From the NCBI GenBank assembly GCA_026388185.1, contig JAPLKG010000010.1, positions 67,165-131,164 of the forward strand: DNA of 64,000 nt. The letters run 5' to 3'. The notes beneath the pieces were generated by a model. That model had not been told where the DNA came from. It was given only the letters and a program-made list of their open reading frames with translations, and ran no database searches. The DNA comes from Candidatus Eisenbacteria bacterium. Lineage in GTDB: Bacteria; Eisenbacteria; RBG-16-71-46; JAFGJU01. The stretch's first letter is position 1. Each line of letters begins with the position of its first letter. Position numbers and translations under genes: made by a program. Below are positions 29,571 to 38,558 of the stretch, piece after piece.

Positions 29571-29795
29571 ATGCGAACCGCGATTTACCTGATCCTTGGC
29601 GTCGCTTTTATTGGGATCGGGATCGCTGTCTGGATGGGGAGCATGTTTCCGGCACTGCCCAAGGCTGGTTATCTACGCCTGATGGTCGGCCTGGTTCTTG
29701 TGCTAATGGGTGTTTATCGATGCGGCCTGGCCTTTTATCCCGGACCAAGAAATCGTCCGTCGCACCGGTCCGAATCGGATCGCTCGCAGCGTTGA
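29571..29795 (+). CDS. Small two-helix membrane protein of unknown function
   Basis: A 74-residue protein with two hydrophobic helices (AIYLILGVAFIGIGIAVWMG and LMVGLVLVLMGVYRCGLAF) joined by a short Pro-containing turn, and a basic C-terminus. I do not recognise the family. Its 3' end overlaps the PstS-like gene in another frame, which suggests translation in tandem. The start could also be further upstream, but that sequence is not membrane-protein-like. Confidence 0.5.
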   Translation: MRTAIYLILGVAFIGIGIAVWMGSMFPALPKAGYLRLMVGLVLVLMGVYRCGLAFYPGPRNRPSHRSESDRSQR

Positions 29796-30691
29796 GTGTC
29801 GTTCTGGTCTTCCTTTTCGCGTTTCCACTGACCGCCGTGGTCGGCTGTGCGAAAAAGGGAAGACAGCAGGCGTCGACGCCTACCACCGGTTCCCTGGCAA
29901 TCTTTGTGAGCCCCGCCATTGAGTCTGTCATTCAGTCGGGAGCAGACCAGTTCAATCGCCTCTATCAAGAGGCCAACATAAATGTATATCCCTTGAATTC
30001 GCGTGCGATTATCGATTCTTTGATCTACCGGCGGACAGACGCCGCCTACTTCGATCGCCCCCTTTCGGAGGCCGAATCGCTGGCCGTAATCAACACGCGT
30101 AGGCACATCTATTCCTTCGTGTTGGGCAGCACCGTTGCAACGTGGATAGTCAATCCACAGAATTCCGCGAGCGTTATCGATTCTCTGCAGGCCATCCAGA
30201 TTCTGACCGGCCGCGTGACGTCGTGGAAGGCGTTGGGTGGTCCCGACAGGAAGATCAACATTTATCTTCCGCCGCTGGGGGACGGAGCCTGGAACGTGCT
30301 GGAGAGTTTCTTCGGCCCTTCCTTGAGCGAGGTCAACGCGTACTACTGGCCGTCTGACAGTCTGGTTCTCGAGCGCGTGGCAGAAGATCCGGATGCTCTG
30401 GGTTTTGTCGGCAGGCCGATTTACGACCCCAAGGTGAAGAAACTCCGTTGGCACGATCCACTCCTGGCAGATCCGGTGGCGGCGAACATTGGTACATTAC
30501 AGGAAGGCAAATATCCCTTTAGAATACGCCTCTATTATTATACAATTGCAGATAGGACGGATTTGGCGTCCGGATTTCTTTCCTTCTTGGCTTCAAATGC
30601 CGGTCAGCGCGTCATCGCAGACCAGGGCTTCCTGCCGGAGATGGTTCCTGCCCGTGTCGTTACGCTTCCGCCCGCTGGAGATCACAAATAG
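29720..30691 (+). CDS. PstS-like phosphate-type substrate-binding lipoprotein
   Basis: About 323 residues from the ATG at 29720: basic N-terminus, hydrophobic core and lipobox AVVGC near residue 43. The mature part is a type 2 periplasmic binding fold of the PstS-like branch: SLAIFVSPAIESVIQ, the AAYFDRPLSEAE strand-loop, IQILTGRVTSWKALGG (a strong PstS-like signature) and GFLSFLASNAGQRVIADQGFLP near the end. No Pst transporter genes adjoin; instead the TPR protein and a TonB/ExbBD operon follow. In other FCB-type bacteria a PstS-like protein often sits beside ExbBD-TonB. A TTG at 29792 overlapping the upstream stop is an alternative start. Confidence 0.75.
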   Translation: MRPGLLSRTKKSSVAPVRIGSLAALSVVLVFLFAFPLTAVVGCAKKGRQQASTPTTGSLAIFVSPAIESVIQSGADQFNRLYQEANINVYPLNSRAIIDSLIYRRTDAAYFDRPLSEAESLAVINTRRHIYSFVLGSTVATWIVNPQNSASVIDSLQAIQILTGRVTSWKALGGPDRKINIYLPPLGDGAWNVLESFFGPSLSEVNAYYWPSDSLVLERVAEDPDALGFVGRPIYDPKVKKLRWHDPLLADPVAANIGTLQEGKYPFRIRLYYYTIADRTDLASGFLSFLASNAGQRVIADQGFLPEMVPARVVTLPPAGDHK

Positions 30692-30758
30692 ATGTCGTCG
30701 GTCAATTAACGGAGAATGATGACAGCAAGACATGTTGCCAAGCATTATGCAAAACCTG

Positions 30759-30787
30759 TTGCGGACCAATTGCACAACATGTAAAAT
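30759..30787 (+). promoter_or_regulatory. Predicted promoter abutting the TPR-protein start codon
   Basis: TTGCGG (30759-30764), 17-bp spacer, TAAAAT (30782-30787). Only 6 bp separate the -10 box from the ATG at 30794, so transcription would start at or next to the initiation codon. Confidence 0.5.
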
Positions 30788-30793
30788 AGGATC

Positions 30794-32587
30794 ATGAGAA
30801 TGAAAACAATTCTTACCCACATGATAGCTCTGGCGCTTTGTCTGACCGCTTCCGTTCCGCTCTGGGCGGCAGGAAATCCTGAACCGTCGGGAGGCTGGAG
30901 AGCCCTCGGGGAGAAGCGATACGCTGACGCTTTGAAAGAGGCGGACAACGTCTTGAGCAAGAAACCCAAAGACACAGGAGCGCACTGGTTGGCCGCAGAG
31001 GTCACCCTGGCTCAGAAGGACACCGCGGCCTCGATCACGCATTGGCGTGGGGTGCTGGAATCTGATCCGATCCATCCTCAAGCCATGATGCGCCTCGTTG
31101 AGCTGCTCTTCGCAAGGGCGGACACCGTAGGCGTGCAGAAGATCTTGGACACTGCCCGGCAGAAGAAGCCCGGTCTGGCCCAGCAGACAAAACGTGATCA
31201 GGCTGCGTCCTCTTACTCGAGACTGGCCTCTTCGGCTCGCTCAACAGAACAGCAGACAAAACCCGACGTGGCGGCATTTGCTTACTGTCAGGGGCTTCTG
31301 TTTCAGGCGCGCGGACAACAGGCCGATGCAATGGTGGAATTCTCGCGGGCGATAGAGAACGATCCTGGGCAGCCTCGTTTCTACGTTGCCTTTGCTCGAT
31401 TGTATGAGGAAAAGAGAGTACTTCCTCTGGCCAGGGAGAATTTTCTGACTGCCCTGGCTCTCGATTCCACCGACGCGTCGGTGCATTATGGACTGGCGAG
31501 CGTCCTGATGGACATGAAGCAATACAGCGAAGCGCTGGCGCAGTTTAAGAAGGCGCGTGATATAGATCCAGAATTCCCGAACGTGAGCTACCAGATCGGC
31601 AAACTGTATTTCTACGCCGAGAAATATGAGCAGGCCCTGCAGGAACTACAGGTGGCATTGCAGACGGCCAAAGAAGACAATTTCTTCCTTTTCAGCATAT
31701 ACGGTCAGACACTGCGCGCCCTCAGGAAGGCGGAGGAAGCGCAAGTATACCTTGAGAAGGCCTACGGCCTGAAACCGACCGAGCTCTCTACCGCGCGGTC
31801 GCTGGCGGCCAACAGTTTTGATCTGAGAAAATATGATCGCGCCGTGGAAGTACTGAAGGTCATTACGGAGCCGCCGAAGGCAGAACCGACGGACTACGCC
31901 CTGCTGGGAGAATCATACTACAACATGGCGGTGAGGGGCGTGGACGCTCAGGCGCTTTACGATTCCGCGGCCGTCTATCTGAAAAAAGGATACGAGCTGG
32001 TACCGGCAAACAACCGTCTGGCTTACCTTCTAGGAATGACTTATTTTAACTCGGATCGGTACGACTCGGCGATTGTTTACTTCGACAAGAAGATTCAGGC
32101 GGACTCCACGTCCTCGGCGGCATACTTCTACATGGGATACTGCTACTTGAAAAAGGAAATGTACCGGGACGCAGTCGCCAACCTGCGGCGAGCCAACGAA
32201 TTGGATCCCACCAGGGCGTCCGTTCACACGATGCTGGCGCAGACTCTGATTTTTGCGGATTCGACCAAGGCAGCCAAGCTGGAATTCCAGGCCGCCGTTG
32301 AATTGGATCCTGCGCAGGGTGACGCCTACGGCGGGCTCGGCTTCCTCTTTCTTAAAGAGGAGAATTGGTCCAGTGCCGCGGCCAATCTGAAACGTGCCAC
32401 TGAGTTGCAGCCCACCAACGCCAATTACTGGCTGGCGTACGGACAGGCTTCTTACTATATGGAGGATTACGGCACGGCGGAACGAGCTTTTCGTAGCGCC
32501 CTGCAGTACGATCCCAACAACAAGGATGCGCGCACAGGACTGGAGACGATCGGAAAAGTTAGAGCAAGAAAAAAGCAATTGCAGTGA
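30794..32587 (+). CDS. Exported tetratricopeptide-repeat protein
   Basis: A 597-residue protein with a signal peptide (MKTILTHMIALALCL..ASVPLWA). The remainder is about 14 TPR-type helical repeats, several canonical (ALDSTDASVHYGLASVLMDM, ADSTSSAAYFYMGYCYLKK, ANELDPTRASVHTMLAQTL). A second ATG at 30800 has AGGA 8 bp upstream. It lies between the PstS-like gene and ExbB, and is probably a periplasmic scaffold of the TonB-ExbBD assembly; this is inferred from gene order only. Confidence 0.8.
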   Translation: MRMKTILTHMIALALCLTASVPLWAAGNPEPSGGWRALGEKRYADALKEADNVLSKKPKDTGAHWLAAEVTLAQKDTAASITHWRGVLESDPIHPQAMMRLVELLFARADTVGVQKILDTARQKKPGLAQQTKRDQAASSYSRLASSARSTEQQTKPDVAAFAYCQGLLFQARGQQADAMVEFSRAIENDPGQPRFYVAFARLYEEKRVLPLARENFLTALALDSTDASVHYGLASVLMDMKQYSEALAQFKKARDIDPEFPNVSYQIGKLYFYAEKYEQALQELQVALQTAKEDNFFLFSIYGQTLRALRKAEEAQVYLEKAYGLKPTELSTARSLAANSFDLRKYDRAVEVLKVITEPPKAEPTDYALLGESYYNMAVRGVDAQALYDSAAVYLKKGYELVPANNRLAYLLGMTYFNSDRYDSAIVYFDKKIQADSTSSAAYFYMGYCYLKKEMYRDAVANLRRANELDPTRASVHTMLAQTLIFADSTKAAKLEFQAAVELDPAQGDAYGGLGFLFLKEENWSSAAANLKRATELQPTNANYWLAYGQASYYMEDYGTAERAFRSALQYDPNNKDARTGLETIGKVRARKKQLQ

Positions 32588-32682
32588 GGACGCAAAGGAG
32601 GGGATTACAGGAACTCAGTCTACAAAAACAATAACAGCATTGCGAGTGTATCTGCTACAATAGGAACGCACAGGAGGGAAAC

Positions 32683-33411
32683 ATGAAACTTAAGGAGTCG
32701 TTGTTCACCGTTTTCTTGCTTGTGATCACCCTCGTAGTAGCGGTGGTCGTCTACAAGTTCTTCCTGCCGGACTTCATCAGAAAGGGTGGTCCCCTGGTAG
32801 TTCTCTTGATAGCCATCACTCTCATGCTAATCACTTACATCGTCGAGCGTATTTTGACTCTGAAGAAAGCGCGCGGCAGCGCTCCGATCCCCGATTTCTA
32901 CCGCAGCTTTATCATGGCGGTCAACGAAGGCAAGTTTGAGGATGCCGCGACGATTTGCGACAAGCAACGCGGTTCGGCCGCGGCCGTTCTGAAGGCGGGC
33001 GTGGAGGCCTATCTACGCGGTGTCAAGATGAAGCTCACCGGCGACAAGAGATTGGCTGAGACGCAGCGCTCTATTGAGGAAGCGCGTCTCCTTGAGATCC
33101 CCTTCCTCGAGAGAAACCTCTTCGCTCTATCCACGATCGCTTCGATTGCGACCATGATCGGGTTGCTGGGAACGGTGATCGGCATGATCCGTTGCTTCGC
33201 TGCCATGGCTCATCAGGGATCGCCTGACGCCATTCAGCTCGCCGTGGGTATTTCCGAAGCCCTGATCAATACGGCCGGCGGGCTCTTTGCGGCGATTTTG
33301 GGCATCGTTGCCTACAACATCTTCGTCAACCTGGTGGACAGCTTCAACTATTCCGTTGACGAAGGCGCCTTCATGTTTATGGAAATTCTCAAGGAGAAGG
33401 AGGCACAGTAA
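32683..33411 (+). CDS. exbB: ExbB/TolQ/MotA-family proton channel subunit
   Basis: A 242-residue inner-membrane protein with three helices: about 8-28 plus a second hydrophobic run at 37-57, then 130-155 (STIASIATMIGLLGTVIGMI, the conserved pore helix) and 170-200 (ISEALINTAGGLFAAILGIV, the second signature). It forms the pentameric channel that uses the proton gradient to drive TonB. CAGGAGGG precedes the ATG. It is the first gene of the ExbB-ExbD-ExbD-TonB operon. Confidence 0.93.
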   Translation: MKLKESLFTVFLLVITLVVAVVVYKFFLPDFIRKGGPLVVLLIAITLMLITYIVERILTLKKARGSAPIPDFYRSFIMAVNEGKFEDAATICDKQRGSAAAVLKAGVEAYLRGVKMKLTGDKRLAETQRSIEEARLLEIPFLERNLFALSTIASIATMIGLLGTVIGMIRCFAAMAHQGSPDAIQLAVGISEALINTAGGLFAAILGIVAYNIFVNLVDSFNYSVDEGAFMFMEILKEKEAQ

Positions 33412-33414
33412 GCC

Positions 33415-33888
33415 GTGGCACGCCCGACAAAAAAACGTCTGGGCGTCAAGATCGACATGACGCCCATGGTGGACGTGGCCTTTCTTCTGCTGATCTTCTT
33501 CATGTCCACCACACAATTCAAGCCGCCCGAGAATGTGCAGATAAATCTACCCGGCTCGCATTCGAACTTGAAGCTTCCCGAGTCGGATATTCTGATCGTT
33601 TCTGTATCCAAGGACAACAAGATCAACATGAGCTTGGGGGCTCCGAGATTGGATCAGCAGATAGGATTCATGAAACCAAACGAGGAAGGCGCGTTGCGAT
33701 CCGTGGATTTCCAGCCGGATCAACTCGGCGACAAGATCATGCAGGCGCGTCTCGAAAATCTGAGAATCCGGCTGATACTCAAGGCTGACAAAGACGCTGA
33801 ATACGGCTACGTTGAGGACGTCATGGGGATTCTGCAAAAGCTCAACATGAACCGCTTCAACATAGTCACAGAACTAGAGAAGGATTAA
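33415..33888 (+). CDS. exbD: ExbD/TolR-family protein, first copy
   Basis: A 157-residue protein starting at a GTG 3 bp after exbB. The N-terminus KIDMTPMVDVAFLLLIFFM carries the conserved Asp of the proton path in its single transmembrane helix. The periplasmic C-terminal half is longer than in classical ExbD and ends ILQKLNMNRFNIVTE. It partners ExbB and TonB. Confidence 0.93.
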   Translation: MARPTKKRLGVKIDMTPMVDVAFLLLIFFMSTTQFKPPENVQINLPGSHSNLKLPESDILIVSVSKDNKINMSLGAPRLDQQIGFMKPNEEGALRSVDFQPDQLGDKIMQARLENLRIRLILKADKDAEYGYVEDVMGILQKLNMNRFNIVTELEKD

Positions 33889-33889
33889 A

Positions 33890-34393
33890 ATGGGCGCTGT
33901 AGATACCCCTTCAGGATCGTCGCGAGGTGGAGGTGGCAAGAAGAAGAAAGGGCGAGTTGCCATTCGCATCGACATGACGCCTATGGTGGACGTGGCATTC
34001 CTGCTGCTCATATTCTTCATGGTGACGACGGTTTTCCGTCTGCCTCAGGCAATGGAGATCAACCTGCCGCCGGAGGCGGCCGGTGAAGCCGAAGTGAACG
34101 AAAGGAATCTGCTCTACTTGCGCGTGGCTCCACCGGATTCGTTGTGGTTCAATGTGGGCTTTGACAAACCCCAGACGACGTCTTGGGACGAGCTTCGCGG
34201 CATTTTGGATGAACGGAAAGCCGCGAGCGGCGACAAGTTGACCATCGTCGCAAAGATCAGCAGAAAGGCCAAGTACGCCACCATGGTGAATCTGCTGGAC
34301 GAATTCAACGTGGCCAAGACGACTCGATTCTCGATACTGAGATTCGACGCGTCGGATGACTCCTTGCTGGGACTCAAGGGTCAAGGTCTCTAG
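33890..34393 (+). CDS. exbD: ExbD/TolR-family protein, second copy
   Basis: A 167-residue paralogue of the preceding gene, starting 1 bp after its stop. A glycine/lysine-rich N-terminus leads to IRIDMTPMVDVAFLLLIFFM, again with the proton-path Asp. The periplasmic part ends MVNLLDEFNVAKTTRFSIL. Two adjacent ExbD subunits are usual in Bacteroidetes-type TonB systems and may form a heterodimer. Confidence 0.93.
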   Translation: MGAVDTPSGSSRGGGGKKKKGRVAIRIDMTPMVDVAFLLLIFFMVTTVFRLPQAMEINLPPEAAGEAEVNERNLLYLRVAPPDSLWFNVGFDKPQTTSWDELRGILDERKAASGDKLTIVAKISRKAKYATMVNLLDEFNVAKTTRFSILRFDASDDSLLGLKGQGL

Positions 34394-34433
34394 GCTGTAA
34401 ATACCGCGTATCGGTCCCTAAAAAGGTATAACA

Positions 34434-35186
34434 ATGAGCACAGCAGCTTCTTTCACAATGCCAAACGAGGGCCACATAGGCGGCTTCGCCATAAGGCGTT
34501 TCATCCAGAAATTCATGCTGATAGGCCTGGCGATTTCCGTGGGTGTTCATGTTGTTGCCGTCAGTAGTTATTACATCACCCTCTATATAGAAAACCGGAA
34601 AGTCCCCCCGCCGTCGCACGTGATTTATCTTGATCCGTCGAACCTGGGTCAACCACCAACGTTGAGCGGAGAGGAACTCGCTCCGTCGCTGAGAATCGCA
34701 CAGCCCAAGTTGGCTGCGGCTGCGATTCCCAAACCCGTGGCAGCGGAGGTCGCGCCCGAGGAGCCGCAGATTCAGTCACAGGAAGAGCTCTCGAAGATGC
34801 TGAACGCGCGCGTGGATTCGCTGGCGAGACTTGGAGCGGGGGAGAACATTCAAATCAGGGGCGAAATCCCCAACGAGAACGAGATCCCCGGTTCTGACGT
34901 CTTCATTGCCTTCGAGCAACCGCCGCAACTTGTGAAGCGAGTGCAGCCTGTTTATCCGGAAATGGCCCGGCAAGCTGCCGTTGGCGGGAAAGTCATAGTT
35001 CAATTCTACGTTGACAAGAAAGGCGACGTGAAACAGGCCAAGATAATCAAGGCCGATCCCAAGGGACTGGGTTTTGAAGAGGCGGCAACTGAGGCCGTCA
35101 TGAAGTGGAAGTTCACACCCGCGTTGCAGCGAGAAACCCCCGTCGGGGTCTGGGTGGCGCAGACGATTTCATTCACGGTCGAATAG
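34434..35186 (+). CDS. tonB: TonB energy transducer
   Basis: A 250-residue protein with one N-terminal helix (FMLIGLAISVGVHVVAVSSYY), a proline/acid-rich periplasmic linker, and a TonB C-terminal domain: QPVYPEMARQAAVGGKVIVQ, then FYVDKKGDVKQAKI and a closing FTPALQRETPVGVWV. AAAGG lies 8 bp before the ATG. It transmits proton-motive energy to outer-membrane receptors; none is encoded in this window. Last gene of the operon, followed by a terminator. Confidence 0.93.
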   Translation: MSTAASFTMPNEGHIGGFAIRRFIQKFMLIGLAISVGVHVVAVSSYYITLYIENRKVPPPSHVIYLDPSNLGQPPTLSGEELAPSLRIAQPKLAAAAIPKPVAAEVAPEEPQIQSQEELSKMLNARVDSLARLGAGENIQIRGEIPNENEIPGSDVFIAFEQPPQLVKRVQPVYPEMARQAAVGGKVIVQFYVDKKGDVKQAKIIKADPKGLGFEEAATEAVMKWKFTPALQRETPVGVWVAQTISFTVE

Positions 35187-35207
35187 TGCGAGTCGTGGAC
35201 TAGCCTA

Positions 35208-35250
35208 GTGGTGGACGCGAACCAGGTTCGCGTCCACCACTTTTCGCTTT
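35208..35250 (+). terminator. Rho-independent terminator of the TonB operon
   Basis: A 16-bp perfect inverted repeat, GTGGTGGACGCGAACC (35208-35223) and GGTTCGCGTCCACCAC (35225-35240), then TTTTCGCTTT. The apex would open to give a normal loop. Confidence 0.85.
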
Positions 35251-35334
35251 CAAAGTTGATCCGCCTTCGAAGTCGAACTGCCCTCAAGGCCGTTTCACCT
35301 ACCGTGCCGCGTTTGCGTATCCGTCTAACGTGAC

Positions 35335-35763
35335 CTATTTCTCGGCAGCGCTGCCGACCTTCACATCTCGTAAAGCGTCGGCGATGACGTACATCCTCTC
35401 GTTGTTGCCAGCCGGGTCGAGGGGGGTAATGTAGAAGCCCTTGCGATCCTTGCTGTAGCCAAGGCTGAATCCTCTGATCACCTCTCCGTCAGAGAATTCC
35501 AATCTGATCTTCAACCCTCGAAGGGCAGTACAATCCACTTCTTCGAATCTCTTCTTTTCGACGTACTCTTTTCTACCTTCAAATGATTTGACGAAGAAGA
35601 CTGCTTTGAGATCACTACACTTGATTTCGTGGACAACGCCTCCCTGGTCTACAAGGTGAAATGTTTCTGCCACTGGTTTGAAATCGTGAGTGTATCCCTT
35701 GAGCAATTTTCCGCCCTTAAAACGAGCAAATATACGGTTTCGTCCGGCCTTGGATTCTTCCAA
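35335..35763 (-). CDS. Conserved small protein of unknown function
   Basis: A 142-residue soluble protein. The first half reads RIFARFKGGKLLKGYTHDF and FHLVDQGGVVHEIKCSDLKAVFFVKSF, and the second half LRIRLEFSDGEVIRGFSLGYS-like strands: it looks like two Sm/PilZ-like small beta-barrels in tandem. I do not recognise a characterised family; related proteins elsewhere are annotated only as domains of unknown function. It has its own promoter (35830-35858) and lies between the TonB terminator and the P-type ATPase gene. Confidence 0.7.
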   Translation of the reverse strand: MEESKAGRNRIFARFKGGKLLKGYTHDFKPVAETFHLVDQGGVVHEIKCSDLKAVFFVKSFEGRKEYVEKKRFEEVDCTALRGLKIRLEFSDGEVIRGFSLGYSKDRKGFYITPLDPAGNNERMYVIADALRDVKVGSAAEK

Positions 35764-35829
35764 TGGATCTACGTCCTTTCCTCACAAGAGTTGACAAGTC
35801 TCTGGCCACAGCCGATCGGCTTCGCCCCG

Positions 35830-35858
35830 ATTCTAAAATCCCATCACTGCCGATGCAA
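35830..35858 (-). promoter_or_regulatory. Predicted promoter of the small conserved protein
   Basis: Minus strand TTGCAT (35858-35853), 17-bp spacer, TAGAAT (35835-35830), identical in both hexamers to the promoter at 28449-28477. Leader about 60 nt. Confidence 0.55.
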
Positions 35859-35894
35859 GCGTTTCTTGCCGCATTGCAACCTGAAGGCTCATGC

Positions 35895-38507
35895 TCACGC
35901 CGCCTTGCGCCGCGTTGCGAGCTTCACCATTTCGAACCACAGGACGCAGACCGACCCGGCCCCAAGGCTGAGGATGAGATCCGTCGCGTGGAGCGGTGCG
36001 AAGTGAAAGAGTCGTTGCGCGAACGGGACCAAAAGAACCGCCGCGAGGAAGGCGCATGCACCGAGCACCACCCATCGCAGCGCCGGGTTGGGGACACGTA
36101 GCACCGCAAAGATGGATTTTGTCCAAGATCGGTTTACGAGAATGATAACGATAAAGGCCACGACCAGGGTTGCAAACGTCAGCGCGCGGGCGGCCTCGGC
36201 GGAATGGTCGGCGCGAGCGAGCAGGAAGATGCCCAGGCAGACCACAAGAACGCTGAGCCCCTGCATCACCGCGACTCCGATCGTCCGCGTCGAGAAGAGC
36301 CGCTCATCAGGGCTCCGGGGCGGCCGCTGCATCACGTTGGCCTCGGCATCCTCGGCCTCGAAGATGAGGGAGCACGAGGGGTCGATGATCAGCTCCAGGA
36401 ACACGATGTGGACCGGCAACAGGAGGAGCGGCCAGTCGGCGAAGAAAACCGGAATCATCGACAGGCCCGCAATGGGCACATGCACCGCCAGGATGAAAGC
36501 GATGGCCTTCTTGATGTTGTCGAAGATGCGCCGTCCGAGACGAATGGCCGCGACGATGGACGAAAAGTCATCATCCAGCAGCACGAGTGACGCGGACTCG
36601 CGAGCCACGTCCGTTCCGCGACCGCCCATGGCGATACCGATGTGCGCTGCCTTCAGCGCCGGGGCGTCGTTGACCCCGTCGCCGGTCATGGCGACAATCT
36701 CCCTGTTTGCCTTGAGAGCGTTGACGATGCGCAGCTTCTGCTCGGGAACAACCCGAGCAAAGACCTGCACGTCCCGAATCCGTTGTGCCAGATCCTCGTT
36801 AGACATCAGGTCGAGCTCGGGCCCGGAGATCACCGTCTCACAGTTCGCAAGCCCCGCCTGGCGGGCGATGCTCTGGGCGGTCACGGGATAGTCACCCGTG
36901 ATCATCACAACGCGAACTCCGGCGGCCTGGCACTCAGCGACCGCGGCCGGCACGGTTGGCCGCAGCGGGTCCTCGAACCCCAGCAAGCCAACGAGCTCGA
37001 GCGAAAGGTCGTGATGCTCATCGGGGAGGCTTCCCTGGCACGTGACTCCTCGCGCGACGCCAAGAACTCGAAGGCCCTGGGACGCCAGGGTCGCCACGTC
37101 CCGCGACAGCGATTCGCGTTGCGCCGGAGTCAGATGGCAGAGATCCGCGATGGCCTCGGGCGCGCCCTTCGCCGCCGCCACCACCTCGTCGCCGTTCCCG
37201 GTGCACCAGGCGTGACTCACCGCCAGCAGACCGGGCGTCAGCGGGTATTCGCGTGTCAGCGACCAACCCGAATGCAGGTGCTCCGTGTCCTTGATTAGCC
37301 TGTCTCCTGCCACGTGCAGCGCCCGCTCCATCGGATCGAAGGGGTCGCGCTTGCTCGCCAGAATCGCGTTCTCGAGGAGGCCGTGCATTTCCTCCGGGAG
37401 CCCGCCACGGAGCGTCGCGAGGTCGATGACGCTGCCGGACACCGCGAGCTTGCGCAGGGTCATCTGGTTCTGCGTGAGGGTGCCCGTCGTGTCGACGCAG
37501 AGGACCGTCGCGGCCCCAAGCGTCTCGACCGCCGGCATCCGCCGCGTGAGCACGTTGCTTCGGGAGATCCGCCACGCGCCCAGCGCCAGAAAGACCGTCA
37601 GCACGACCGGGAACTCCTCGGGGAGCGTGGCCATGGCCATCGCAATGCCGGCGAGGAAACCCTGCTTCCAGACGTCGGCACCGCCTCCGCGCGTGAACGC
37701 GAAGGCCAGCACCACGAGAGCGCAGGCCATGAGCCCCACAATGGCGAAGGTGCGGACCAGGCGCCGTGTCTCCTTCTGCAGAAGGGTCGGCTCTGGCTCG
37801 ACCTGCTCCAGCGCCTTGCCGATCCTGCCGAGCTCTGAACGCAGGCCTGTCGCCAAAATCTCAGCAATGCCCTGTCCGGCGGTGACCAGGGTTCCGGAAA
37901 ACACCGAGGGCAGATCGTCGCCGCCTGGCCTGTCGAGTGCCCGGGCTTCGACCGACGGGACCTTCCTGACCGGAACGGACTCTCCCGTCAGGAGCGACTC
38001 ATCCGTCGAAAGATTGATGCCTCGTCGCAGGAGACCATCCGCGGGGACGCGGTCGCCCTCGCAAAGGATAACGAGATCGCCCCTCACCACTTCGCGCCCT
38101 GCAATGCGCCGATGCATGCCGTCACGAATGACGAGGGCCCGAGGGCTCGACAGATCTCGCAGTGCCTCCAGTGCTCGTTCCGTGCGCCGCTCCTGGATGA
38201 TGGTGATGGCCATTACAACGAACACGAAGCCCAGGAGCATTAGGGCGTCGGCCAGCTCGCCCATGAAGAGGTACAAGCCCCCCGCAGCGACGAGCATGAG
38301 AAACATGGGTTCACGACCGACCTCGAGGCCGATGGTCAACAGGCTCCGTTTTTTCTGCACCGGAAGCTCGTTCGGCCCCTCCTGCCGCAACCGCGCGTAG
38401 GCGCCGTCTTCGCTGAGCCCGAGAAGCCCGCCCAGATCCAGAACGGTGTTGGTGACCCGCGTCTTCTTCGCGGGCACGTCGCTCGTGTTGTCATGTGGCT
38501 TGCTCAC
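35895..38507 (-). CDS. P-type cation-transporting ATPase with altered phosphorylation motif
   Basis: About 870 residues from a GTG at 38507, preferred over the ATG at 38570 because GGAGGA precedes it and the earlier start lies inside an inverted repeat. Domains follow the P2-type order: cation ATPase N-terminal region (LSEDGAYARLRQEGPNELP), actuator domain with LLTGES, M4 with PEEFPVV, phosphorylation and nucleotide domains, hinge MTGDGVNDAPAL, and six C-terminal helices including LELIIDPSCSLIFE. The phosphorylation motif reads DTTGTLT instead of DKTGTLT; the codon is ACG. Base composition is about two thirds G+C by eye, well above neighbours, which suggests acquisition. Ion specificity unknown. 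Confidence 0.88.
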   Translation of the reverse strand: MSKPHDNTSDVPAKKTRVTNTVLDLGGLLGLSEDGAYARLRQEGPNELPVQKKRSLLTIGLEVGREPMFLMLVAAGGLYLFMGELADALMLLGFVFVVMAITIIQERRTERALEALRDLSSPRALVIRDGMHRRIAGREVVRGDLVILCEGDRVPADGLLRRGINLSTDESLLTGESVPVRKVPSVEARALDRPGGDDLPSVFSGTLVTAGQGIAEILATGLRSELGRIGKALEQVEPEPTLLQKETRRLVRTFAIVGLMACALVVLAFAFTRGGGADVWKQGFLAGIAMAMATLPEEFPVVLTVFLALGAWRISRSNVLTRRMPAVETLGAATVLCVDTTGTLTQNQMTLRKLAVSGSVIDLATLRGGLPEEMHGLLENAILASKRDPFDPMERALHVAGDRLIKDTEHLHSGWSLTREYPLTPGLLAVSHAWCTGNGDEVVAAAKGAPEAIADLCHLTPAQRESLSRDVATLASQGLRVLGVARGVTCQGSLPDEHHDLSLELVGLLGFEDPLRPTVPAAVAECQAAGVRVVMITGDYPVTAQSIARQAGLANCETVISGPELDLMSNEDLAQRIRDVQVFARVVPEQKLRIVNALKANREIVAMTGDGVNDAPALKAAHIGIAMGGRGTDVARESASLVLLDDDFSSIVAAIRLGRRIFDNIKKAIAFILAVHVPIAGLSMIPVFFADWPLLLLPVHIVFLELIIDPSCSLIFEAEDAEANVMQRPPRSPDERLFSTRTIGVAVMQGLSVLVVCLGIFLLARADHSAEAARALTFATLVVAFIVIILVNRSWTKSIFAVLRVPNPALRWVVLGACAFLAAVLLVPFAQRLFHFAPLHATDLILSLGAGSVCVLWFEMVKLATRRKAA

Positions 38508-38558
38508 GATTCCTCCGGGAAAGGCCAACCGAACTGGGCGGTTGGCGCACAAGGTATT

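Noticed and set aside
32588-32682. GGACGCAAAGGAGG before exbB as a possible cyclic di-GMP riboswitch element
   Set aside because: Only this short match is present; no tetraloop-receptor arm and too little room before the ATG.
37285-38400. Long open frame (371 codons) on the plus strand inside the P-type ATPase gene
   Set aside because: It is antisense to a gene with clear motifs; GC-rich coding DNA gives such frames, and the product is Arg/Ser-rich without any domain.
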